In this document: positions 41,472-49,752 of the stretch, in pieces | Position numbering within the stretch: position 1 is the first letter of the stretch | Layout of the letters: the number at the start of each line of letters is the position of its first letter | Assembly: GCA_964352475.1 (NCBI GenBank) | Contig: CAYGSL010000012.1 | Coordinates: forward strand, 1-64,000 | Direction: 5' to 3' | Length of the DNA stretch: 64,000 nucleotides | Source: JAUIET01 sp964352475 | GTDB lineage: Bacteria > Pseudomonadota > Gammaproteobacteria > Pseudomonadales > JAUIET01 | Position numbers and translations under genes: made by a program | The notes under the pieces: model-generated | What the model was told of the DNA's origin: nothing | The model's database searches: none | The model's input: only the letters and a program-made list of their open reading frames with translations

Positions 41472-43460
41472 CTAGCCGGCATTTTGCGCTAACGCGGCTG
41501 AGTGTTCGCTTGGTACCGTTGTGGTAGATCGAGCTCGTCGATAGCGCTTATCCATCACTGCAACAATCCCACCCAGGCCCATCAACAGAGCGCCCAACCA
41601 CAGTAATCTCACATAAGCCTTGTGATGCACACGCACGGCCCAGGCTTCTGCCGATAACTTCTCACCCAACGCGACGTATACGTCGCGGGTAAGACCTGCA
41701 TCTATCGCCGCTTCCGTCATAACATTTTGCTCGACCGGGTAGCGGCGTTTTTCAGGGCGTAAAATAGTAAGCGTTTCGCCATTTTCTCTGAGCTCGAAAC
41801 GCACATATTGAGCCAGATAGTTGTCCACTCTTTCTTCGCCGTCATCCAGGTAAGTTAAGGTGTAGGGACCACTGGCAACGCTGTCGCCAGGCTGCATCCT
41901 CAGGTCTTGTTCGCTACTGTAATGACTGGTCAACACGACTCCCAGCGCAGTTATGGCCATACCAAGATGACCAAGCAACATGCCAAGATGACTGGCCCGC
42001 AGACGTTGCCACTTTAATCTGGATTCACTCTTACTGTAGATAGCGCTATAGGTATGCATGAACGCCGTCACTATTATCCACGCACTTAACAGTACACCCA
42101 GGGCCACGGGAAAATGATACTCGCCAGGGAATAACAACGGACTTATAACGCCGAGTACAGTACACACTATCGCTGCGGAAACCAGTGGCCGGAACAATTG
42201 CTGCTGACTGGTAGATTTCCAGCGTGCTCTTGGTCCAAGCCCCATCAACGCAAACAACAGGGCCATTAGTGGTACGAACAGAGTATTAAAATAGGGTGGG
42301 CCAACCGAGTAACGGCCCTGCCCCAGCGCGTCCATTAACAAGGGGAACAATGTGCCAAGCAATACGGTGAGCATGGCAACTACTAACACTACGTTGTTTA
42401 ACAACAGTAAGAATTCCCGCGAAAGGTATGAAAACTGCACATGGGATTTTACGGTTGGTACCCTAAGCGCATAGAGCGTCAGCGAACCACCAATCACTGC
42501 ACACAGGAACAGTAAGATAAAGAAACCACGCTCCGGGTCGCTGGCAAATGCGTGTACCGAGGTCAGCACCCCTGATCGAACCAGAAAAGTGCCCAGCAAG
42601 CTCAGAGAAAACGTGGTAATTGCCAGCAACACAGTCCAGCCTTTAAAAACGCCTCTCTTTTCTGTGACCGCCAGTGAATGGATCAGTGCGGTGCCTGCCA
42701 GCCAAGGCATAAACGACGCATTTTCCACCGGATCCCAAAACCACCAGCCACCCCATCCCAGTTCGTAATACGCCCACCAGCTGCCCAGTGCGATGCCTAC
42801 CGTCAGGAAAGACCAGGCCATATTGGTCCATGGTCTGGTCCAACGTGCCCAGGCGGAATCAAGTTGGCCGGTACTAAGTGCGGCAATCGCAAATGCAAAA
42901 GCCACTGAGAAACCCACATAACCGATGTAGAGAAGCGGCGGATGAATGATCAGGCCTATGTCTTGCAACAGCGGATTAAGATCATTGCCGTCTTGCGGTA
43001 CGTTTGGAAACAAACGCTCAAAGGGGTTAGAGGTCAGCAGGGAAAACAGAATAAAGCCAACCCCGATCATGCCCATAATGGACAATACCCTGGCTAAAAT
43101 ATCAATTGGCAATTGCCTGCTAAACATGGCAACAGCCAGAGTCCAACTGGCGTGAATCAGTATCCACAGCAGTATGGAACCTTCATGGTTACCCCACACG
43201 GCGGAGAGCTTGAAATGCATGGGCAGCAAGGAATTGGAGTTCTGCGCCACGGTGATCACGGAGAAATCATCAACCGCAAACGACCAGGCGAGACCAATAA
43301 AACTCACCAAGGCAAAAATGAACTGCCCGGTAGCCAGACTCCTAGCGGTCATCATCAGCTGTTGATCACCTCTGATAGCGCCTAGTAAAGGCAGCGCCGC
43401 TAACAGTACTGACAGACACAAAGCCAATACCAGGCTGAAATGGGCGTATTCAGGAATCAT
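41472..43460 (-). CDS. ccmF: Cytochrome c heme lyase subunit CcmF
   Basis: A large inner-membrane protein (662 residues, about 14-15 helices) that attaches heme to apocytochrome c. The tryptophan-rich domain reads GWGGWWFWDPVENASFMPW. Conserved histidines that hold heme b are in the flanking loops (e.g. WGNHEGSILLW and DIGLIIHPPLLY). It starts immediately after ccmE and precedes ccmG, the normal order. Confidence 0.96.
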   Translation of the reverse strand: MIPEYAHFSLVLALCLSVLLAALPLLGAIRGDQQLMMTARSLATGQFIFALVSFIGLAWSFAVDDFSVITVAQNSNSLLPMHFKLSAVWGNHEGSILLWILIHASWTLAVAMFSRQLPIDILARVLSIMGMIGVGFILFSLLTSNPFERLFPNVPQDGNDLNPLLQDIGLIIHPPLLYIGYVGFSVAFAFAIAALSTGQLDSAWARWTRPWTNMAWSFLTVGIALGSWWAYYELGWGGWWFWDPVENASFMPWLAGTALIHSLAVTEKRGVFKGWTVLLAITTFSLSLLGTFLVRSGVLTSVHAFASDPERGFFILLFLCAVIGGSLTLYALRVPTVKSHVQFSYLSREFLLLLNNVVLVVAMLTVLLGTLFPLLMDALGQGRYSVGPPYFNTLFVPLMALLFALMGLGPRARWKSTSQQQLFRPLVSAAIVCTVLGVISPLLFPGEYHFPVALGVLLSAWIIVTAFMHTYSAIYSKSESRLKWQRLRASHLGMLLGHLGMAITALGVVLTSHYSSEQDLRMQPGDSVASGPYTLTYLDDGEERVDNYLAQYVRFELRENGETLTILRPEKRRYPVEQNVMTEAAIDAGLTRDVYVALGEKLSAEAWAVRVHHKAYVRLLWLGALLMGLGGIVAVMDKRYRRARSTTTVPSEHSAALAQNAG

Positions 43461-43462
43461 GA

Positions 43463-43909
43463 CTAATACTCTGCCTCACCACTGGAACCGGGCTTCTTTA
43501 AGGTTTCCGCCACTTCCGGAGGCATGTAGTTTTCATCATGCTTGGCCAATACTTCGCTGGCTTCAAATTCCCCATCTTCAGACAATTTACCAGCCACTAC
43601 CACACCGGCGCCCTCAGCAAACATGTCCGGCAAAATACCATCATATTTAACAATCAGATCTGCTGCGTAATCGGTAACGACAAACCTTACCTGTAAATTT
43701 TCCTCGCTACGCTGCACGCTGCCCTCTCGCACCATGCCGCCCGCTCGAATCTGCTGGCCAACAGCTACTTTGCCGGCCGCGATATCCGCCGGGGGATAAA
43801 ACAGGTTAATGTTTTCGCGCAATGCATACAGCAATAAGCCAACAGCAATCGCGACTGCAAGCAGCACAAAAAGAATAATTTGCAAACGTTGTTTACGTAG
43901 AGGATGCAT
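43463..43909 (-). CDS. ccmE: Heme chaperone CcmE
   Basis: CcmE (148 residues) carries heme covalently in the periplasm from CcmC to CcmF. The N-terminal anchor is at about 11-30, then an OB-like beta barrel. The covalent heme histidine is H124 in LAKHDENYMPPEV, with Y128 as the usual axial ligand. Its first 17 bases overlap the end of ccmD. Confidence 0.96.
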   Translation of the reverse strand: MHPLRKQRLQIILFVLLAVAIAVGLLLYALRENINLFYPPADIAAGKVAVGQQIRAGGMVREGSVQRSEENLQVRFVVTDYAADLIVKYDGILPDMFAEGAGVVVAGKLSEDGEFEASEVLAKHDENYMPPEVAETLKKPGSSGEAEY

Positions 43910-44081
43910 GATTTTTACTGCTGATTTTCTTACGCAATTGCGTGATCAAGGCTGATTTTCTGCGGCGGTGGGCAAGCGCAAAAAGAGTAAATGTCAGAAC
44001 ACATACACCATAGGCCAACCACACATAAAAGCCATGCCCACCCATGTTGATAAAGTCACTGATCGAATCGAAATACCACAT
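43893..44081 (-). CDS. ccmD: Heme exporter protein CcmD
   Basis: CcmD (62 residues) is a single-helix membrane protein that helps release holo-CcmE from CcmC. The ATG at 44081 gives MWYFDSISDFINMGGHGFYV, the usual form; the 18 residues of the longer frame overlap ccmC and are rejected. The helix (about 18-38) is followed by the Arg/Lys-rich tail RRRKSALITQLRKK. Confidence 0.9.
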   Translation of the reverse strand: MWYFDSISDFINMGGHGFYVWLAYGVCVLTFTLFALAHRRRKSALITQLRKKISSKNHASST

Positions 44082-44091
44082 TGTCAGATAA

Positions 44092-44826
44092 TTATTCCTG
44101 CAGTCGCGCCCGTACCCATTGGGTGCGGTATTCACGCTGCAATATGCCTAATCGTGTGCCAGCGGTAAGCGCCATGGCATAAAATAAATAGAAGCCCGTG
44201 GTAATCACCAAAAACGGCCAGAACATGTCCGGGTGAATGGTGGATTCTTCAGTAAATTTGATTGTAGCCGGTTGATGCAGGCTGTACCACCAGTCCACTG
44301 ACTTATAAATAATAGGGATATTGACCGTTCCAACCAGACTTAATACCGCACAGGCTTTTCCACTTTGTTCCGGGTTATCAAAGGCTTTGTTCAAAGCAAT
44401 AACGCCGACGTAAAGAAAAAACAAAATAAGCATGGAGGTTACTCGCGCATCCCATACCCACCAGGTGCCCCATGTTGGCTTGCCCCAAACTGCACCACTA
44501 AATAGCGCTAAAAAAGTCAGCATGGCCCCAATCGGCGCAGCCTCTTTCATCACTATGTCCGCAAGCTTCATTCGCCAAATCAGACTGATGGCCCCTGCTA
44601 TCGCCATTACGTAATAGCCCACCAGCGAGATCACTGCGGTTGGCACGTGAATGTAGAATATTCGAAAACTATTCCCTTGCTTATAATCAGCTGGCGCTAT
44701 CGCCAAAGCCCAGACAAGACCAAGCAATAAAAACCCGGCACAGAAAAATGCCAGCCACGGTAACAGGCGCGTGCTGAAGTCGAAAAACCAGCGCGGAGAA
44801 CCAAACTTATGAAACCATGACCACAT
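44092..44826 (-). CDS. ccmC: Heme exporter / heme:CcmE ligase CcmC
   Basis: CcmC (244 residues, six helices) presents heme to CcmE on the outer side of the inner membrane. The tryptophan-rich motif reads WGKPTWGTWWVWDARVTS, flanked by the heme histidines in FYIHVPTAVIS and SLHQPATIK. It lies between ccmB (37 bases) and ccmD (10 bases). Confidence 0.96.
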   Translation of the reverse strand: MWSWFHKFGSPRWFFDFSTRLLPWLAFFCAGFLLLGLVWALAIAPADYKQGNSFRIFYIHVPTAVISLVGYYVMAIAGAISLIWRMKLADIVMKEAAPIGAMLTFLALFSGAVWGKPTWGTWWVWDARVTSMLILFFLYVGVIALNKAFDNPEQSGKACAVLSLVGTVNIPIIYKSVDWWYSLHQPATIKFTEESTIHPDMFWPFLVITTGFYLFYAMALTAGTRLGILQREYRTQWVRARLQE

Positions 44827-44863
44827 CAGACGATTATACGTTGCTTTGCCTCAGCCACGGCGG

Positions 44864-45526
44864 CTAATGGTAATAATTGAGACGTAAACCCGCCACAACC
44901 GCCAGTGGGCTCAAGGCAATTGCCAATAAAAATTGCGCAGCCAGGATGAGAATCTGCCCAATATAATCGTAACCGCCAGTGGCGGATGTGACCGCAGATG
45001 AGGCGAAAATCAATACCGGTACATAAAGCGGAAGAATCAACAAAGCCAGCAACAGGCCGCCACGTTCGAAGCCCACTGTTAATGCAGCACCAATCGCCCC
45101 TATCAGTACTAGTGTGGGAACACCTATCAGCAAACTAATAATCAGCGCCAGCAGGCCTGGCATAGGCATGCCCAGCATAACGGCCAACAAAGGTGATACC
45201 ACGGCTAGCGGCACAGCGATCATAAGTGCCTGCGCCATCAGTCTTGCCAGTATCAGAAAATACAGCGGCTGCGCAGCTAGCAGGAATTGCTCAAGACTGC
45301 CGTCAGCGTAGTCGTGTCGAAACAATGCATCTACCGACAACATAACAGCAAGCAGCGCAATCACCCAGATAAGGCCGGGTGCCAATACGGCGAGCTGTTG
45401 TTTATCCGGACCGATACCAATAGCAAACAGACCGCACACCAGGATAAAAAACCACACGGCGTTTAAGCTCGCCGCCGGATTGCGAACACTTAGCAGTAGT
45501 TCTCGACGCAACACAGACTTAATCAC
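44864..45526 (-). CDS. ccmB: Heme exporter permease CcmB
   Basis: A 220-residue membrane protein with six predicted helices, permease of the CcmAB(C) ABC complex that releases holo-CcmE. Typical features are the N-terminal RELLLSVRNPAASLNAVWFF and DALFRHDYADGSLEQFLL. It follows ccmA by 13 bases. Confidence 0.95.
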   Translation of the reverse strand: MIKSVLRRELLLSVRNPAASLNAVWFFILVCGLFAIGIGPDKQQLAVLAPGLIWVIALLAVMLSVDALFRHDYADGSLEQFLLAAQPLYFLILARLMAQALMIAVPLAVVSPLLAVMLGMPMPGLLALIISLLIGVPTLVLIGAIGAALTVGFERGGLLLALLILPLYVPVLIFASSAVTSATGGYDYIGQILILAAQFLLAIALSPLAVVAGLRLNYYH

Positions 45527-45539
45527 GCTAGTTGCACCA

Positions 45540-46145
45540 TTAGAGCTGCACCAGTTTAACGCCAGACACGCCTGTGAGTGGCTGGTGCGTGGTGAGAAGC
45601 ACTAGCCCGCCTTGTTCGGCCTGGCGTTGAATCAAGCGCTGCAGCATGCTCACCCCTTGTGCATCCAGCGCGGTAAAAGGCTCGTCAAGAATCCAAAGTT
45701 TTGCATCCACCGTTAGCAACCGTGCCAGAGCAACGCGACGTTGTTGCCCGGCTGAGAGATGATGACACAGCACGCTTTCACATTCAGCCAGCTGCATTGC
45801 CTGTAACGCCGCTTCTGCGCGTGTTTGATCAACCGGACCGCTTAACTCGCTCAACCAGGTCAAATTTTCAAGCGGTGTCAGCGAGGGCTTTACCGCGGAG
45901 GAATGGCCAAGATAAAGGCTTATTCGGCGAAATTCGCTATCTGGAACGACCTCACCCTGCTCAAGCCACGATACTGAGCCCTCATAGTTCTGAGCAAGAC
46001 CAGCTATGATACGAAGCAGCGTAGACTTGCCAGAGCCATTCGCCCCGCGTATTTCAACCAGGTCGCCGGGCGTGCATTCGATATTGAGCTGATCAAATAG
46101 CAGGCGCTCTCCGCGCTCGCAATGTAAATCCCGAATTTGAAGCAA
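45540..46145 (-). CDS. ccmA: Heme exporter ATPase CcmA
   Basis: A 201-residue ABC ATPase, short as usual for CcmA. Walker A is GANGSGKST at 34-42, the signature is LSAGQQRRVALARLL and Walker B is LWILDEPFTALDA. The start must be TTG at 46145, because an in-frame stop is two codons upstream. It is the first gene of ccmABCDEFGHI and lies 71 bases after motD; no clear separate promoter was seen, so readthrough from the flagellar genes is possible. Confidence 0.94.
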   Translation of the reverse strand: MLQIRDLHCERGERLLFDQLNIECTPGDLVEIRGANGSGKSTLLRIIAGLAQNYEGSVSWLEQGEVVPDSEFRRISLYLGHSSAVKPSLTPLENLTWLSELSGPVDQTRAEAALQAMQLAECESVLCHHLSAGQQRRVALARLLTVDAKLWILDEPFTALDAQGVSMLQRLIQRQAEQGGLVLLTTHQPLTGVSGVKLVQL

Positions 46146-46216
46146 TATCTATCGACCCGCTGGAAAAACAGCTGCCATTCTATAGTCGGCTGCGCGCAGT
46201 TGCTAGCACGCAGAGG

Positions 46217-47302
46217 TCAAGGCTCACCGGATTCGGCAATACCAGAATCATTACTTTCAGAAGTCTGCCCAGGCGGCGTATTGGTGAACAACAAGCCCCC
46301 GCCATCAAGTTCTATGGTGTTAAATTGTAGAGGCGCGTCATTGCCTTCAATCGCCTCGGGACTGAGTCCTTCGGGGAGTACCGGCTTCAAGTCTTGCCCG
46401 ATTCGATCTCCCAGCTCCTGGTTAACAATAGATTCCGCCGCCTGGCGATTGTCTTCCTGATCGCGGTTAATACCCTTAACGAATATTCCTGCGTCATTCT
46501 TTACGTTCTGGAACAATTCAGGTTCAACCGGAATAATACTGGGCCTGACAGTAGGAGTACGGGCGATCATCAAAGTAACGCGCCTGTTTCTGGCACGACC
46601 TTGCGCCGAGGTATTCGGCGCCACCGGCTGATACTTACCGTAACCCACGGCAGCCATGCGCTCTGGCGCCACACCTTTGTCACTTAGAAACCGCACAACC
46701 GCGGCTGCTCTGGCTGCAGACAATTCCCAATTAGATGCGAAGCGCGTACCTGCAACGGGTGTGTCGTCAGTAAACCCTTCCACTTTCATAGGCAATTCAT
46801 AATCTTTCAGCACTTCGGCTACCTGCGTGAGCAGAATCAGCGCGTCCGTCGTCAGCTCAGTGTTGCCCGCTGGAAACAGCAGGTTTGAGTCCAGCTCCAC
46901 CTGCAGCCATTCCTCGTTGCCCCGGATTTGCAGATCATTGATGCCACTAAAGCGCTGTACAATGGTGTCGCCCTGTGTTTCCAGCGAATTATCAGTCTTC
47001 TGCTCACTAACATTCTGTCCGGCATTGGTCTGCCCAGCGTGGCCACCCAGGTCGATCATGGTGCTGGATTTAGCCTCGGCATCATTCTGCCCCACGGTAC
47101 TGGCGCTGGCATTCGGTGAGGCGAACATGTCGCTGAGTTTTTTTGAAAAGGCTGTGGCTTGCTGCTCATTCAGCTGTGCCACCGAATACATCACAACAAA
47201 GAACGCTAACATTAAGGTTAGCAAATCAGCATACGACACCAACCAGCGGTCGTGGTTTACCGGCTCCTCAGCCTGCAGGGAACGTAAAAGCGCTGAACTC
47301 AC
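46217..47302 (-). CDS. motD: Flagellar motor stator protein MotD (MotB-like)
   Basis: A 361-residue stator subunit. The membrane helix (about 22-42) has the essential proton-carrying Asp, D26 in SYADLLTLMLAFF. The OmpA/peptidoglycan-binding domain (about 140-255) includes VEGFTDDTPVAGTRFASNWELSAARA in part. An acidic tail of about 100 residues follows, longer than in P. aeruginosa MotD (about 296 total, from memory). It overlaps motC by four bases. The MotCD type drives swarming and swimming in polar-flagellated pseudomonads. Confidence 0.92.
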   Translation of the reverse strand: MSSALLRSLQAEEPVNHDRWLVSYADLLTLMLAFFVVMYSVAQLNEQQATAFSKKLSDMFASPNASASTVGQNDAEAKSSTMIDLGGHAGQTNAGQNVSEQKTDNSLETQGDTIVQRFSGINDLQIRGNEEWLQVELDSNLLFPAGNTELTTDALILLTQVAEVLKDYELPMKVEGFTDDTPVAGTRFASNWELSAARAAAVVRFLSDKGVAPERMAAVGYGKYQPVAPNTSAQGRARNRRVTLMIARTPTVRPSIIPVEPELFQNVKNDAGIFVKGINRDQEDNRQAAESIVNQELGDRIGQDLKPVLPEGLSPEAIEGNDAPLQFNTIELDGGGLLFTNTPPGQTSESNDSGIAESGEP

Positions 47303-48051
47303 TGCGCAATGCCGGGCAAGAAACTGGCAAGCTTGCGCTCTATCGCTTTAGGGCTGGTGCCTTCGGCAATAGAGACTATGCCTTCAATCGCCAGTGCCCT
47401 GCCCTGAACCTCGAGCTTTATGCAGCTGCGAAGTTTGGCGGCAATTGGAAGCAATATGAGATTGGCCAGGCCAACACCGTATATGGTAGCCACGAATGCA
47501 ATAGCAATGCCAGGGCCCAGTTTCTCGGGATCTGTCAGATGCTGCATAACATGTATCAGGCCCATGACCGCGCCAATAATACCGATGGTTGGCGCGTAGC
47601 CACCCATGCTTTCAAAGAATCTGGCGGCTTCCAGATCGCGCTGCTCGCGAAGCGCTGAGTCAGTCTCCATCGCGCTGCGAATCAATTCCGGTGCGCCGCC
47701 ATCAATAAGCATTTGCAAACCGCGTTGAACAAAGCCATCTGGTTCTTTTTCAGCGCTGTCTTCAAGGCCCAGCAGGCCAAGTTTACGAGCCTGGGAAGCC
47801 CAGGCAACAATCTTGCTAAGGTGACTCTCAGCATTGGATAAAGGAGGGTAAAAAATCCAGCGCAAGCGTTGCAAAGCAAAACGCAATTGGCCTTTCGGCG
47901 TTTGCAGAACAGCCGCACCCAAAGTACCGCCAACAACAATGATGCCGGCCGGCAGGTTTAAAAACGTATTAAGTTGGCCACCGTCCAAGTAGTTGCCACC
48001 AAATACCGCACCAAAAGCGATAACGATACCGATTATGCTAAGCGCATCCAT
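47299..48051 (-). CDS. motC: Flagellar motor stator protein MotC (MotA-like)
   Basis: A 250-residue MotA/PomA-family protein with four membrane helices; helices 3 and 4 are around 150-200 (GGYAPTIGIIGAVMGLIHVM ... GIAIAFVATIYGVGLANLI). The cytoplasmic loop (about 60-140) carries charged residues that touch FliG. It is 14 bases after fliA and overlaps motD. Confidence 0.94.
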   Translation of the reverse strand: MDALSIIGIVIAFGAVFGGNYLDGGQLNTFLNLPAGIIVVGGTLGAAVLQTPKGQLRFALQRLRWIFYPPLSNAESHLSKIVAWASQARKLGLLGLEDSAEKEPDGFVQRGLQMLIDGGAPELIRSAMETDSALREQRDLEAARFFESMGGYAPTIGIIGAVMGLIHVMQHLTDPEKLGPGIAIAFVATIYGVGLANLILLPIAAKLRSCIKLEVQGRALAIEGIVSIAEGTSPKAIERKLASFLPGIAQ

Positions 48052-48065
48052 AGCAATTAACTACC

Positions 48066-48839
48066 TTATTCCTTGATTTGCCATGAAGACAGGCGCGATC
48101 TAAGTCGTAACATTGCCTGACTGTGAATCTGGCTTACTCTTGATTCGCTAACGCCAAGAACTTCGCCAATTTCCTTAAGGTTCAATTCATCATCGTAATA
48201 AAGAGACAACACCAGTTTTTCGCGTTCGGGTAAATTGCCTATCTCGGCGATGACTGCTTCTTTCAGAGTGGCTTCCTGAATCGACTGGGCTGGTGTTGCT
48301 CTAGCGGTATCTATTGGCTCTTCATTGGAATCTTCTCGCTCCACTATTTCATCTAGGCTTTGCAAGCGACTGCCCGCCGTGTCTTTCAGAAACGTGTAAT
48401 AACTGTCGAGATCAATCTCTAACTCCTGGGCCACTTCAACATCCGTCGCTTCTCTGCCCAGACGCCCTTCTACACTGCGAATCGCTTTAGCTATGCGTCG
48501 GGCATTTCGATGCACAGACCGCGGTGCCCAATCACCTTTTCGGACCTCATCGATCATCGAGCCTCTGATCCGAATACCGGCGTAGGTTTCGAAACTGGCG
48601 CCCTTGCCACTGTTGTAATTTCTGGCTGCTTCTAGCAAACCGATAACGCCGGCCTGAATCAAGTCATCAAGTTGCACACTGGCCGGAAATCTTGCCATCA
48701 GATGCTGACCTATCCGCTTTACCAACGGCGCGTAGCGGTCCACAAGAACAACCGGGTCGAGCTCGTTGGCTGATTCGGTATACACCGATACCTTACTCGC
48801 CGCATTTTTGCTCTGGTCAGTCGATTTTGCGATGCTCAT
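48066..48839 (-). CDS. fliA: Flagellar sigma factor FliA (sigma-28)
   Basis: FliA (257 residues) directs late flagellar genes such as flagellin and chemotaxis genes. Regions 2 (LVKRIGQHLMARFPASVQLDDLIQ, RGSMIDEVRKGDW), 3 and 4 (LPEREKLVLSLYYDDELNLKEIGEVLGVSESRVSQIHS, in part) are all present. It follows fleN by 51 bases. Directly downstream is motC, where Pseudomonas has cheY-cheZ-cheA-cheB. Confidence 0.96.
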   Translation of the reverse strand: MSIAKSTDQSKNAASKVSVYTESANELDPVVLVDRYAPLVKRIGQHLMARFPASVQLDDLIQAGVIGLLEAARNYNSGKGASFETYAGIRIRGSMIDEVRKGDWAPRSVHRNARRIAKAIRSVEGRLGREATDVEVAQELEIDLDSYYTFLKDTAGSRLQSLDEIVEREDSNEEPIDTARATPAQSIQEATLKEAVIAEIGNLPEREKLVLSLYYDDELNLKEIGEVLGVSESRVSQIHSQAMLRLRSRLSSWQIKE

Positions 48840-48890
48840 TGCAACACCACTTTACTGGCGATATTTACTGAAGGCTGCATATGTCCGATC

Positions 48891-49712
48891 TCAAACCGCA
48901 TTGCTGAGTAATAGTTTTTCAAAAAAGAATTCCAGCTGGCCGTTTGCATGAGAAGGAACCGGCCAACGATCTACTTTTTCGGCCAGCGCGCGAAATGCCT
49001 GACCGGCTTTCGATCTTGGCGAGTGTTCCAGCAACGCAACTTGTTTTTTTACTGCTTTTTTAAGCTGTTCATCGTAGGGGATATGCCCTGCATATTGTAT
49101 GGAGACATCCAGAAACTGATCCGTCGCCCGCTGCAATTTCTCAAACAAAGCTCTGCCATCAGTGGCAGACTCCGTCATATTGGATACAACCCTGAAACGC
49201 TGGCGCCCATAGTCACGGCTGCTTAGCTTTATCAATGCATAGGCATCGGTAAGTGATGATGGTTCATCACACACGACAACGATCACTTCGTTGGACGCGT
49301 GAACAAAACTCATTACGTGGTTTTCAATACCTGCAGCCGTATCGATAATCAACACGTCCAGTAGATCGTCAATACTATTGAATGCATTTATAAGCGCTGC
49401 GTGCTCTGATAGCTCAAGATTGACCATTGAACGACTACCGGATGAGGCCGGTACGATGCTCAAACCTTTTGGGCCCTGCATAAGAATGTCTTTCAAAGTA
49501 CAATTGCCCGCTAATACATCCTCCAATGTTTTATCCGGCGTCAAGCCAAGCAACACATCAACATTCGCCAAGCCCAAATCGGCGTCTAACAAAGCTACTC
49601 TTTTATGCATCCTCAGCAGCGCTAACCCCAGATTGATTGCGATGTTCGACTTACCGACACCGCCTTTTCCGCCGGTGACCGCGACCACCTGAATTCCATT
49701 GTTGTTACTCAC
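48891..49712 (-). CDS. fleN: Flagellar number regulator FleN (MinD/ParA ATPase)
   Basis: A 273-residue MinD-type ATPase. The deviant Walker A is KGGVGKS at 16-22, then LLDADLGLANVDVLLG and IIDTAAGIENHV. In polar flagellates FleN/FlhG limits flagella to one by antagonising FleQ/FlrA. The sequence tracks Pseudomonas FleN along its length. It is paired with flhF 40 bases upstream. Confidence 0.95.
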   Translation of the reverse strand: MSNNNGIQVVAVTGGKGGVGKSNIAINLGLALLRMHKRVALLDADLGLANVDVLLGLTPDKTLEDVLAGNCTLKDILMQGPKGLSIVPASSGSRSMVNLELSEHAALINAFNSIDDLLDVLIIDTAAGIENHVMSFVHASNEVIVVVCDEPSSLTDAYALIKLSSRDYGRQRFRVVSNMTESATDGRALFEKLQRATDQFLDVSIQYAGHIPYDEQLKKAVKKQVALLEHSPRSKAGQAFRALAEKVDRWPVPSHANGQLEFFFEKLLLSNAV

Positions 49713-49752
49713 TTGCCACCCTCAACTTCCTTGTTTTCTGGTTTTGCTGTGA

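Noticed and set aside
41650..41657. GCCGATAA, a FliA -10 look-alike
   Set aside because: It lies inside ccmF coding sequence with no TAAA at the proper upstream distance.
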